NCBI RefSeq assembly: GCF_000247695.1
Contig: NW_004624778.1
Coordinates: 9,494,174 to 9,558,173, forward strand
Direction of reading: 5' to 3'
Source of the DNA: Heterocephalus glaber
Taxonomy: Eukaryota; Chordata; Mammalia; Rodentia; Bathyergidae
DNA: 64,000 nt
Shown here: piece by piece, positions 24,601 to 38,000 of the stretch
Position numbering within the stretch: the stretch's first letter is position 1
Layout of the letters: each line of letters begins with the position of its first letter
The notes under the pieces: generated by a model
Seen by the model: only the letters and a program-made list of their open reading frames with translations
Database searches by the model: none
Told to the model about the DNA's origin: nothing
Position numbers and translations under genes: made by a program

Positions 24601-27600
24601 GGCCAATGCCAACTTTCTGAATCCCAGGTGTTGGCTGCAACTTGTAGGCATTCACTAAGGCCCTGTGGGAAAACATGGATAAAGTATTGGTCTACAGTGA
24701 AAGAACCTATATTCATAGGTGTTCCTTTGATGCCCTACATTTTTCAGACAATACGTATTTGTTAAAGAGTCCTCAGAGCCCTATGCAAATATCACTTTAG
24801 AAATATTTCATATGGTAAAAGTGTATCTTCCAACTTTATTCACCAATTCACTTTCAACAAACAGTAATGATTTTATGTTCCTCCAGGAAAAACAAAAATC
24901 AGCTATGTTATAAGGATTAATATTCTTACACTTATTAAAATTTTTTACATTTTCTATGTAATTCAGTTATTTAACTTTTTATATTTCTCATATAATACAT
25001 ATTTTTAAACACAAGAATGCTCATATCTCTAAATTTTAAAATTTAAAACATTAGCTGAGGTTGAAGAAAAGATTTTTGTTTTAACAATAAAAACCTAGAA
25101 TAAAGATGTCCCTTTTAATTCTCACACTTTTTTGAGTGACTTTCCCAGTGACAGAAATATCAACCTGTGGTTCTCCCGATCTGCTCTTCCATCCCAAGTC
25201 CCCCAGCTCAACCCAAAAAATGATTCAACACCCCTCCACACACCATCACAGCTGCCAAACTTTTCACTGCAAAGGGCCAGACAGTAAATATTTTAAGCTT
25301 TGTTACGACTGTCTGTCACTAACAGTCAACTCTGTCATTGAAACTTTAGCCACAGACATTATAAATAATGGAGATGGTTGTGATCCAATAAAATTGTGTT
25401 TATAAAAATAGGCAGCAGGTCAAATTTGGACCAAAAGCCATAGTTTGCTGATTTTTGTACTAATATAATTAGTGGATGTCTGAGATAGAGGGGAAGTGTA
25501 GTAATATGTACAATTACTATTAATGTAACAAAATAGTATTTCAAATTATAATACTGTCAAAACTTACGTGATCAAATTTTCTGCATGCACAGCAGCTTCC
25601 ACAATATTAAGTGAAGGTGGCTTGGAAGCTTCTGCTTGCAACTGCTTCACTTCTTTCCGTAAAATATGTAGCTGTTGGCTTATTGCTTCATTTTTATACA
25701 TGCCTTCAAACTAACAAAAATTGAGGAGGTCAACAGATTTCTTTTTCCCTGCATGCTTCCTTACAGGTATCTTATTATAAACACATATGAGGAAGAGAGG
25801 ATTACACTTAATATTATAACTTAACTCAAAATTCTCAATTGGACCTGAGAGGGAAGAAAAAAAATTTGTCAAAAAACCATTGAAGAGTCTTAGGTTTTGC
25901 AACAGGAAGTAAAGAGACAGCTCATTCTCAAAGGGGAGGAGGGTCAAAGGATGGGATGGGGGAATAAGGATGAAAAAAAGGAATGAGGGTGTATTATATA
26001 CATGCATCAACTCCACCCAAGGGATATTATGCACTACAAATATATACCCAAAAAAGAGAGCTGGGGATCAAAGGATGGGGAGGAATGGAAGGAGGGAAAG
26101 GAAAGGAGATGAAGAAAGGAATTAAGATGTGTTACATACGTGTACCAACTTCCCACAAGGAATGTAAACATTACATATTACACAAAAGTACTAATCTAAA
26201 AATTTTTTTAAAAGAATCTCAGGTTTTTCCTGAAGAATTCTCCTTCAGTTAAACAGAGTTATTTTCTTACAAAGATACCAAAACTTATATCAATATAATT
26301 TTTAAGAATAGGAAAAATTTATTGAGAGAAAGATAGCTTCTGTCTAAGAGAGAGAGAGGGGGAACCAGAAAGTGGGTTGCCTCATCAATGGTTCAAATAT
26401 TTTATAGAATAAATTCTACTTCACTCCTGCTTTGACTCCTCAAATCCTCAAAAACAGACCCAATGTCTTCCACTGCCGAGGCTTTTACTTGAAGCACACC
26501 AACCCCCTCCTCTGTGGATCATTCATTTCCACTCCCTACCCCCAGCCTTAACCCTCTGTGTTCTCTCAGTCCAGCACACATACAATTCAACTTCAGACAC
26601 TCAGAAGAGGACAACACAGAAGCTGTTAATAAAACAACTGCCACTGTGAAAGATATATAACTATAAAGGAACAAAGTAAGATAAAATATGGAAAAGTGCC
26701 CGAATCAACTGCACACTAAAGAAACTGGCCAATTCAATGATTCTTGAAAGTTAGTCTTTGATAAAATTTTATTGGTTCTCATAAAGATATGAATATAAGA
26801 AAATTTATTTAGCTTTAGAAAAACTAAATTTATTTCAATTTAAAGGACTATACATTTTTAGGTTGTGTCTTTCTTACTTGAGAGTTAACATATCCTTTCT
26901 CTAAGTGACAGTGATTCACATAACTTTTGTTTGTGCATTTTATTGTCCTTTTGTGGATGTGGACAGACTTAGAGGACACTGTAGACAGAACCAAGGTGTG
27001 TGTGGGGGGGTCCTCTTCCTGACTGGTTTCATGGCTTAGACTGCTGATAGCAGTATGTCTTTAGGGAATGCAAAATTTAGCACCCTGTCCCCAACTTCAA
27101 AGCCATAGCTATTACCTAGGATGATCAGTTCAAAGATATCAGCCTACCTGACCACAAAGGAAAATATGTTGTGTTCTTTTACCTTCCTGACTTCAACCTT
27201 TGTGCACTCTACATGGATCACTGCTTTCAGTAATAGATGAAAAATTTAAGAAATTCAAATGCCAAGTGATTGGTGCTTCAGTGGATTCTCACTTCTGTCA
27301 TCTGGCATGGATCAATATACCCAAGAAACAAGGAAGACTGAGACCCATGAACATTCCCTTGGTGTCAGACCCAAGACCACTATTGCTCAGGTTTATGTCG
27401 GCTCTTAATGTGTGATTAAGCACACATTCACATTTACATTCACAAAGCATCTCACATTCAGGGCCTCTATCATTGATTTAAGATATCCTTCAGCAGATTA
27501 CTATAAATGACCTTCCTGTTAGCTGCTCTGTGCTCGAGACCTGAGATTAGTTCGGGCCTTCCAGTTCATTGACAAACATGGGGAATTGCGCCCAGCTGAC

Positions 27601-30600
27601 AGTTGGAAGCCTGGCAGTGCACCATCAGGCCTGAGGTCCAAAGAACAAAGACTATTGAGCACTGGGCCATCTCGATGCCAGGATGCTGAGGGCAGCCATG
27701 AGAACAAAATATCTTTTCCATTTTCTATTAAACTTTAATCTGAATAAAAGTAGAAACAAAGAAGAAGAACCAATGTGACAACTGTAGGGGCCAGAAGGAC
27801 AGAGAGGAGAAGCCTGCACGCTGATGCCAGGGGTTGGGGATAAAGAATGCAGTAAGGTCAGAGTAGGGAACAAGGGGAGCTGCCCTGGGAGCCCTTGTGC
27901 AGCAGGCTACCAGGGGGTTGGGACTTTCCTGCAGGCACAGTAGAGAACACTGAAGAGACCAAAACACTTAGAAGGCAGAAATTTTAAGTCCTACATTCTC
28001 CCGCTATGGTTGTCCCAAACAGAAGAGCAGTTGGGCATGGAGGTTACATTGCCTCTTTTTATGACCCTACCAAGTCTAGTCTTCAGCCACCACTATAACA
28101 ACCATAGATACCTTTGTCTGTAGACAATGGAAATACAGTGGTACCTTGGTTCATCAACGCTTCATCGACGCTTCATCAACAATGGTTCATCAACAAAGTG
28201 TTTAGAAAAATTTTTTGTTTACAAACTCTACATCAGGTGACAAACTGACCATCTTTTCCACACAAACACAAACATAGCCATCTTTTCCAAAACTGTGGAA
28301 CAAATTAAATTTGTGAACTGAGGTACCACTGTATTTAATTCATCAACTGATTTAAGTGGGGCATTTATGTCCCTGTCAGTTACTATCATAAATTCTATAC
28401 CAAAAGTTCTTGAAAGGCAATGGTCCTGTTTTGCTTACATACAACCCCAGCATGGCACAACTCTGAGAGTAGGCTGAAGATACCTGTTTATTATGATCAT
28501 AGTAAGTTTCTTCTATAAAACTTACCAGTGTTGTGTTACAAGTCTTTACCTTCCCACCACTGTTGAAAGATTTTTTTACTAAACTGAAGTAAGAGAGACT
28601 GAATGACTTCCAGTTCATAATGACAAGAAGCTGGAGACAAAAGAACAAAGTAGCATGGTGGAAGCCCCTTCACTGGAGTTATTTTAAGTAGACAAAACTA
28701 AAAAGTTGGACAAAGTATGTCCTTCAGCAAGTTTTTACAATAATGGGAGGCCCTCAATAGGTCTTTTCCACCTTTCATTTCTAGGAATGGACAAATTTTT
28801 CACATGATAATAAATCAATCCTGGGTCTAGCAAGCATGTCCCACAATACCAAAACACAGCAAAAGGAACCCAATTATAAATCACTCCATTTCCTCAGGGA
28901 ACACCACTGAATTATTAAAGGCTTCTATTAGGAGGGGAGATCACAGAAGAAGCACATCTCACTTCTCATAAAATATATTCAGCTTTTGTATACCCCAACA
29001 AGCTATATATAGTTCAAAGACTTGCAGGCAGCTGGAAATTTACAGAACTTTCCTTCCCAGAAAAATTCTGTTGGAACAACAGAATAATATAATGTGAAAT
29101 CCTTATAAATGAACCATTAAAAATTAGGTCTGAAATCTACACTCATATTCCATAAAGCTAGTTTTTAAAAATTGGCCCAATCCAAAGTGTTCAGTTAGAT
29201 CATGGATTCTCTAACCATGCACACTCAAGAGAGAAAATGGTACACCTGTTCATTCAAATCAGGTTTGACTGTCTCAATTAGTTCACTCAGAATCACACTG
29301 CTAGTCTTGAGAAAGTAGGCCTGAAGCATTAAAATAAAATGGCCTGGCAATACTGAATGGGAAAAGCATGGGTCTGGAATTTAGATGGATGCAGGTTTGA
29401 ATTCCAACTAAATCACTTAGCTGTGGGGCTGGCAAGTCTCTCGGTGCCTGAACTTGTTTCTCTGAATTCATCCTAATTTGTAAAGATTAACAGAGATCAG
29501 TAAGCAAAATGTCGAACCTAATACCTGTGACATGAGAGTGCCTAAGCAAGAAACAAAAAGGATTCTAAACAGGGCTGGGAAAGGCAGTGGTATGCAGCAT
29601 GACCACTCTTACTATGTTACTGGGAATGTCTCTGAGTAAAAAGGTCAGGTGAGCAGTGTGCAGTATTTAAGGTGAGATTTGTAGAGAGAGGAGTAAGCTG
29701 TTTAAATGGGCCAAAGAGTAAGCACAAGCAAAAATAACCACTAACTTCTAGTAGAAAAAAGTTCCAACTTCCATTATGTCTTTCATAGTCAAATAATATC
29801 TATATAGTATCCAAAAGTAGTTTGGATCAAGGAACTTAATCCATGAAGGATATAAATCTATAGCTGTTCATTCCTTTAAAAACATCCACTCTATGGCACT
29901 GATGACATAAACATGAATAAGACAAGGTCCCTTACCTCATGTAATTCAAAACTTAGTAATAGCCATAGAAACGAGCCATAACACACCCTTATGAGCGGTG
30001 TGCTGATGGCTTTCACTGAGTCATTCAACAGGTATTACAGGAACCTTGTACACGCCAGGAGCAACATTAGATGACAGAACTACACAAATGATTAAAAACG
30101 GAAACTGTATTCCACAAGAATTCAGTCTGGTAGGGAAAAAACAGCAAATGACTAGGGCAGCTCTGAGGCACAAACTGCGATGAGAGGAGGGACCATCTCA
30201 ATCTGGCAGGGGGAGTTAGGAGAGACCTCCAGAACTGTGGCCTGCACCAAGGAGTAAAGGCTGAGCAGAAGGGCAGGAACTGTGGGTGGAAGGGGACAGA
30301 AGCAGTACATGCACAAGGACAATGGGATGAATGTGTGTGGTGTCTAGAGAATGGAGAAAGTCTAAGTTGCTAGAATGTTTGGGAAGTGGGAGAGTGGATA
30401 AATGATGCAATAAGAAAAAATATCAACCATTTAAAATTAGACTGAGGATCTATTGAAGCTACAATTCTCCAGAAAAAAAATTATATACACTTTCAGCAGC
30501 TTCACTAACCCTCTAAAGACCATTCACAGACCCCAGATTAACAACTCCACCACATATAATAAGTAAAAGCAGACAATACCACAAAAGATAGGGGATCAGG

Positions 30601-31673
30601 ACTAGAACCAAGCCCCACTAGCAACTGAAAATTGAATTAAGGAAGAGAAACTCTGAAAAATGAGAAGTGATCAGAGATTTTGGAGGACTAAGAGAGACCT
30701 CATGAAGTACAACATCCGATGAAAGAATAATGTTAGAGAGAATCAAAACTACTCCATATAGCCATGAAGTGAACACTGGACTCATGTACTTAGAGGTCTA
30801 GTTTTATATATAAAAATAACACAGCCTATCTTGCAGGACATACTTTCCCAGTGACAGTTTCGCAGTGAGTCATAAACACTCAGAACTCACCCTCCCAACC
30901 TCCCACTAACACCTCTTTTCCCCAAATTAAATCATCCATAACTAAAGTCATCCACTTGGCTAATACAAAGCCTCAGGTTTAAGTACAATCTTTGGCCAAA
31001 AATTAGAGGAAAAAAAACTGATTTGCATAGATAATGTCCCAACTTCAAGGCACTTAGTGGTTCAACTGTCATCTACCTTGCTCTTACCTGTTAATGACAA
31101 ATAGAAAACAATAATTTTCAATTTGTATAACAACCAACAAGTACTGTTTAGGATAGCCCCAATCAGCAATTACTACATAACTTTCAAAAGAAACTCTTTA
31201 AAACTTCAGGCTATAAAAGCTTCACACTTTTTTCCCCACATTTGTTTCTATTAATGCATGCTGATTATGCAGATTAATGGGTTTCATTTTGGCAAATTCA
31301 TACATGCATATTATTTTCACCCTCCCCATCATCCCTCTCCCCCGCCTTCCCCAGTTTCACATTTTTGAGGAAGTTTCAATGCATACATTTTGATCATATC
31401 CATTCCTTCTATTACCTGTACTTATATCCCCTTTCCCTGCTTATTCCCTTCTTCCTGTCTAATAATGGTTGCTCTTCTATTTGCTTGTCATCTTTTTTCA
31501 ATTCCACATATTAAGGAGAACATGCAGTATTTGTCTTTTTGAGTCTGCCTTATATCACTCAACATGATGATCTCCAGATCCATTTGCCTGCAAATGACAA
31601 AATTCCCTTCTTTATGGCTGAATAATATTCCATATATATACATACATATATATATGTATATATATATGTATAT

Positions 31674-31709
<36 letters not shown>

Positions 31710-32013
31710 CTCACATCATTATCCATTCATCTGTTGATGGGCACCTGGGCTAGTTTAATATAGCGGCTACTGTGAATTGTGCCATAAAAAACATGGGTAT
31801 GCAGGTATCCCTATAGTATGCTGACTTTAATTCCTTCAGGTATTCAGTAAAGAGTGGTATAGCTGGATCAAATGACAGCTCTTTTTAGTTTCTGAGGATC
31901 CTCCAAACTGATTTCAATAGAGATGGTACTAATTTGTATTCCCCCCTCCACCGCCCTAGCAGTGTAGACTGGGTCTCCCCCACCATCCGGCATCCTCACC
32001 AGCATGTATGTAC

Positions 32014-32055
<42 letters not shown>

Positions 32056-35000
32056 TTTTTGTATTTTTTATGATAGCCATTTGGACTTGGATGAGATAAA
32101 ATCTCAATGTAGTCTTGATTTGCATTTCCCTAATGGCTGAAGATGTAAAACATTCTCTCATATATACTTAATCAGTCATTTGTACTTCTTCTGAGAAGTG
32201 TCTGTTCAATTCATTTATTTACTGATTGGGCTATCTAACATTTTGGTGTTAAGTTTTTTTGAGTTCTTTAAATACTCTAGGTTTTTTTTGGGGGGGGTGG
32301 TAGTGGGGATCGAACTCAGGACCTTGCTCTTGTGAGGCAGGCGCGGCACCACTGAGCTAAAGCCCCAGCCCTAAATACTCTAGATATTAATTCTTTATAA
32401 GTACAGTACCTGGTAAAGATTTTCTCCCATTCTGTAGGATGTCTCTTCACTCTACTGTTTCCCTTGCTGTGCAGAAAATTTCATTCGATATCTCATTTGC
32501 TGATTCTTGCAATTATTTCCTATGCTTCTAAGAGTCCTATTCAGGAAGTCTTTGCCTGGGCCTATCACTTCAAGTGTTTCCTTTATGATTTCTTTGAGTA
32601 GTTTCAAAGTTTCAGATGTTAATACCTAGGTCTTTGATCTACTTTCAAAGACAGAAATCTAGTTTCCATCTTTTACAAATGGATGTCCAGCTTTTCTAGC
32701 ACCATTTAAGAGGCTGTCTTTTCTCCAATGCATATTTTTGGCTCTCTTGTCCAGAATCAGATGGCTATAGTTCTGTGCATTTGTTTCTGTGACCTCTGTT
32801 CCATTTTATTGGTCTACATGTCTATATTTGTGCCAGTATCATGCTATTTTTCTTACTATGGCTTTGTAATGTAATCTTAAATTTAGTATTGTGATACCTC
32901 CCGCCTTGTTCTTTTTGCTCTTATGATTGCTCTGGCTATTCTGGGTCTTCTGTGTTTCCATGTGCATTTTAGTATTGTTTTATTTTTTTCTATGAAGAAT
33001 GGCATTGGTATTTTGATTTAAATCTGGAATCTAAATCTGTAGATTGCTATTGGTAATACAGCCATTTTAACAATATTAATACTGCCACTCCGTGAACACA
33101 CAAAGTCTTTCCATCTTCTAATGTCTTCAATTTTTTTCCTCAGCATTCTGAAATTTTCATTGTAGAGGTCTTTCACTGCCTTGGTTAGATTGATCCCTAG
33201 ATATTTACTTTAAGTTATTATGAATAGTACTGTTTTCCTCATTCTTTCTCAGCTAGTCCATTAGTAGTATAGTATACGGAAAAGCTACTGACTTTTTAAT
33301 ATTAATTTTACAGCTTGCTACTTTGTTGAATTTATCAGCTCTAACTTTTTTGATAGTCTTTTGAGTCTTCAAAGTACAGAAAATATTATCTGCAAACAAG
33401 GGTAATTTGACTTCTTCCTTTTCTATTTATAACCCTTTTCTTTCTTTCTCTTGCCTAATTGCTCCAGCTAAAATTTCAAGAACTATGTTGGGTAGTAGTA
33501 GTGAGTAGACATTTTGCTTTGTTCCTAGTATCTTTACACTTTTTTTTTCCTGGCACATCTGCATCATCATGCAAAGTATTTGCTACAGTAGATACTATGG
33601 TTAACACTGAACTTCTAGGACCATTAGTGGGGATTCTCAAGCTTTGGAATCTTCCAAAACTAAACTAAAAGGGCACTAAGAAAATGAATGAGACCAGCAA
33701 GAAATTAAGATCTACTTTAAGAAAACCTGAATATTTATTAAGTGATGACCACAAAAAAAGCTAATTTTTCAAATTATTTAGGCTTCTACAGAACTTTCTC
33801 TTTTCCTCTGCCTGCCTTTCTTGTACTTTTTCTTCTCCTTTTTTGCAAGCAACATTAACAACTACCACTTTTTCTTGAGAAAGGAAAGCATTTTAGAGTT
33901 CCCACAAAAACATTTAAACTGTTAAATGGATGAGATCATACTCATTGGACACACATGTTTAAATACTGCATTGTTTCGCTGGTATGAAAAACCAAAAGTG
34001 GAATAAGGACCAAAATGTATAATAGATATTAAGAAATGAGAAAAAAAATATTCAAATGAGAAGAGGAACAAGCGAGGGGGGAAGAGGAAAGGAAAGAAGG
34101 AATAAGGGGGAAAAAAGGGAATAGAAGGAAAAATGGCAACTTTTGTAAATAAGGAGGGAAAAGGGGGGCATGGGGGAAAAACAAGATATATCATGTACAA
34201 ATTCATTACAATGAATGTTATCATTACATATATCTAAAATGTACCAATAAAGGTTTTGCTTCAAAAAACACCTGTATTTATGTCAGTCTTTCTTATCATA
34301 ATCTCTGATCTCTTTCCAATCAAAATAACTTTGAAAGTATTTTAGAAAAAGTTACATCTTTTTGTTTCAGAATTAACAGCAAAAAAAGTATGAAAGAGCC
34401 AGGTATGGTGGCACATGCCTGTCTTTCCAGCACTTGGGAGGCTGAGGCAGGAGGATTGACATGAGTTCAAGGCCAGCCTGAACTACATAGTGAGACCCTG
34501 TCTCAAAAAACCAAAAAACAATTTATGAAAGAAAAAAGGAACAAAAGAAATTTCAGTTCAAGGGTTCACATATATAATGCCATGATCCCTTTTTCTGGCA
34601 AGGAAAAGATCACTGTGAAGCTTGGGATTAAAGTTCCCTGGTCTGCTGGTGGTATTTTCCACTGCAAAGACCCTAAGAGTTAACAGGTCAAACCAAGAGA
34701 CCCAGCCTTTTTCTGAGGAAGCAAATATTTACAACTTCTCACAGAGCAAAATATCAGTCAAAATTAGTTATCTCACTAATCACTTTTATAAAATGTATTT
34801 TAGGAGAATTCCCTTCTCTGTAGGGAATTAACAAACTGGCAAAGATATGCAGTTTCAAAACATGGAAAAATACTGCATTTGTAAAAGCATGGATTGGTAA
34901 CAAGACATCCCCCTTCTATCATAACCAGATACATCTTCAGTCTTTCCCTCAAACTCAAACTATTCCCTAAATTAACAAACTTTAATTCCAGCCTTATTAT

Positions 35001-38000
35001 GTTAGCAAGTGATTTTTTTTTTTTGACACAGTGTTGTTGTGTAGTGCAGGCTGGCCTTGAACTCACAGTAATCCTCCTGCATCAGTCTCCTGCATGCTGG
35101 GATTATAGGTGTGCACCACATGCCTGGCTGTGATCTTTCTTAAATACATCTATCTGGGCTGAGGATTTAGCTCAGTGGTTCTGTCACCTGCATCGCAAGC
35201 TCAAGGACCCCAGTTCATCCCTGGTACCAAAAAAAAAGAGTAAACTCAGATCTATCTTCAAAGCCTAAACAAAAAAAAAGAGTTTAGGTCTTTAATAACA
35301 ACAAAAAAAATATATCTACCCTTGGTTTTACTATAGCATGAGTAACTGAGGAAAAATAAGTGGAAAGAAAACTAACTTTATAAACCACCTGGCCAAAGAT
35401 AACTCAAAGTTTAGAGTCTCACATGTTTACAATAAAATATAAGAAAATAAGTTGGACTCATCTTTTTTTATTTTCTTTTTTGAGTACCAGGGATCAAACT
35501 CTGGACCTTGTGCTTGCAAGACAGGCGCAGCATCACTGAGCTACATGCCTGGAGTTGGACTCACTTTGAATTTCAAGTTTCTTAAATTCAGATGATATAA
35601 CTATGATCAGAAAGTCAGAAATGAATTTCAAAGGTAATGAAAATACAGTTAAGTATAAAAAGTTATCAGGAAAAGATATTTTAGAGAAAAAAGTCTCCCA
35701 AAGAACATGATAAAAACATACTACAATTGTTAAAATATGCATTTGCAAAAAAAAAAGAAAGGAAATTTCTGAAAGACAATCAAGGTTGAGTAAAAATAAA
35801 CTGTCTCAATTTCCAAAAGTTAACAAAAAGAGCTATTTTGGGGCAAATGTAGCCAGACAGCAGGCAATGTCCCTCTTCAAATGTTTCTTTCCTATCTCAG
35901 AGAATACTGGATTCACTTGCAGAAGGGTGAAGTGCGGGTGAGGAAAAAGCATGGGCTCTGGACCCAGAATGCCTGGGCCTCTTGGCTCTGCCACTTGCTA
36001 GCTGTCTCCGATTTACATAACTTAACCTCTCTGAGCCTCTACTTCCTCATCTGAAAAATAAAGACAATAATACTCACCTCATAGGGCTGATGTGAGGCTA
36101 AAATATGTTAGTTATGTCAAGTGTTTATATAAGCAAGGCCTGGTGCAAAATAATACGGTAACACACTAGCTTAAACTCAGCTTCCACTCTGAAGTCCTTA
36201 TGATATCACACATCCAACCATTTGCCTCTATTTCCAATGCAAAAAGTTGACTGAAGTAGTTGAATGTTTAGTCATACTGTTACCTGTCTCATTTGCCTAC
36301 TGGCAAGCTATACCCAACTGATCTGCTTCCCAGGAGGAGCTTCCAGGGCTCTGCAGAAGCAGCTGGGGCTCCCCATGGTTGTTCACACCAATCTTTCCAG
36401 TGTAAACCTTCAACACTAGCCTTGAAAAAACTTAAAACAGACTGATGTAGCCACTGGCCCCTAGATAACATCTCAAGGATTCCATTCCCCCACTGTTTCT
36501 AACTGAATCCAAACTAGAATCATCAAAGTCTTCTGAGGATCAGTATAAGTCCTCCTCTTTAAGAACCTTCTCAATGATTCTGCTTTTCTTTGCATTCCTA
36601 TTTGAATATTGCTCTTGTAGGACTCACCTGGAGCTTATGGAAATACACCATTAGGTCTGGATGTGGTTTCACTTCTCGTAAGACTATAAAATGTTTTGGG
36701 ATGCAGATTAATTCTTTCTCAATATGGCAACAGCAGGAATGAAATTAAAATTCTCTACATTATGAAGAATTGAAATAATCTTACCTGAACTGTTACAACT
36801 GCTGCTCCCTGGCATTTCTTACCCCCACTGCCTCTACACTCCAAATGTAGTGTGGTCTGCTCTTCTCGGTTGACATACTTTTTGGGCATTGTGTCCAACA
36901 GTTCACTATCCAGGGCAACCTGCTGAGACTCCCGAAGAGCTGCAGTTCTGGAAAACATCCCAGAAGGTAGATTAAAGTATTTTAAAAGGTCATATGGAAA
37001 GTAATAAGCTTTGGGCCAGGGATTTAGCTCAGTGGTTTCACCACCTGCTGTGTAAGCACAACGGCCCGAGTTCGATCCCTGGTACCAAAAAAAAAAAAAA
37101 AAGTAATTAGCTTCTAGTTAACCCCAGCCAGCATTATAGCACAGTATTCCACACTAACAAAAAACCTGTGCCAAGATTTAGCCAAATCCTGTCTCCTGAC
37201 AGAGAGGCTAACCCAGAAGTTCAGAAATAAAAAACAAGTGTTATAAAAAAGTGGCACAACTTTTTAGCCAGCAACAAAATTTCACTTAGAACCTGTGTGG
37301 TATCAACAAGACTTTTTAATGGACCCTGAAATATATAAGAACAAGTGAGAATTCTGGCCTACTTTAATCACTCCAAACGGGTGCCTTATGTGCCAGTGAC
37401 TTTAGGTATTAGCACTTCAAACTGAAACTGCCAAAGACCAAGACAGCTAAATGTAAGTGGTACAGCACATATACAAAGCCCTGGACTCAAACCCTGGGAC
37501 TACCAAGAGAAAAAAAAAAGTTATATTTGTGTATGAGATATGAATACTATTTTAACTGTATTTTGTTGTTGTTGTTGTTTGGTGTTTTGGCACCAGGGAT
37601 CAAACTCAGGACCTTGCACTTGTGAGGCAGGCAGTGGAACCACTAAGCTAAATCCCCGGCCCTTAACTGTATTTTTTTGTTATTATGTTAATGGGCAGAT
37701 GCTCTTCTGTGCAGACAACATATACCTAATAAATGCCTGAACCAATTTTTATTTCCAGCCAAGAAAATATGTCAATAAAAAATGATTTACATGGGATTTG
37801 TAAAGCTTAGTGGTAGAACAGTCACTCAGCACATGTGAGGCCCTGGGTTCAATCACTCATAATACAAAAATAAATAAATAGGCTTACTCACTGTTAATGA
37901 AACAAATATCTCCACACACACTCCTCACAAAACTACAAGCTAGAATCAAATCCTTAAATAGCTGATTATTCTGTACCTACCATGTAACTCAAAACACTAA

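Larger units (their letters stand above)
31235..33520 (-). repeat. Long L1 fragment, reverse orientation (3' UTR and ORF2)
   Basis: The plus strand reads the antisense of L1: CACCCTCCCCATCATCCCTC (3' UTR), TTTATGGCTGAATAATATTC, CCATTCATCTGTTGATGGGC, then up-gene ORF2 sequence such as ACTATGGCTTTGTAATGTAA and TGGTTAGATTGATCCCTAGA. It is 5'-truncated near 33520 and full of stops. It carries two microsatellites and one later SINE. Confidence 0.92.

Noticed and set aside
27200..27415. 71-codon frame with peroxiredoxin-like sequence as a possible gene
   Set aside because: Only a part of PRDX1 is in frame, the active-site region is disrupted and the rest is in other frames, so it is listed as a pseudogene.
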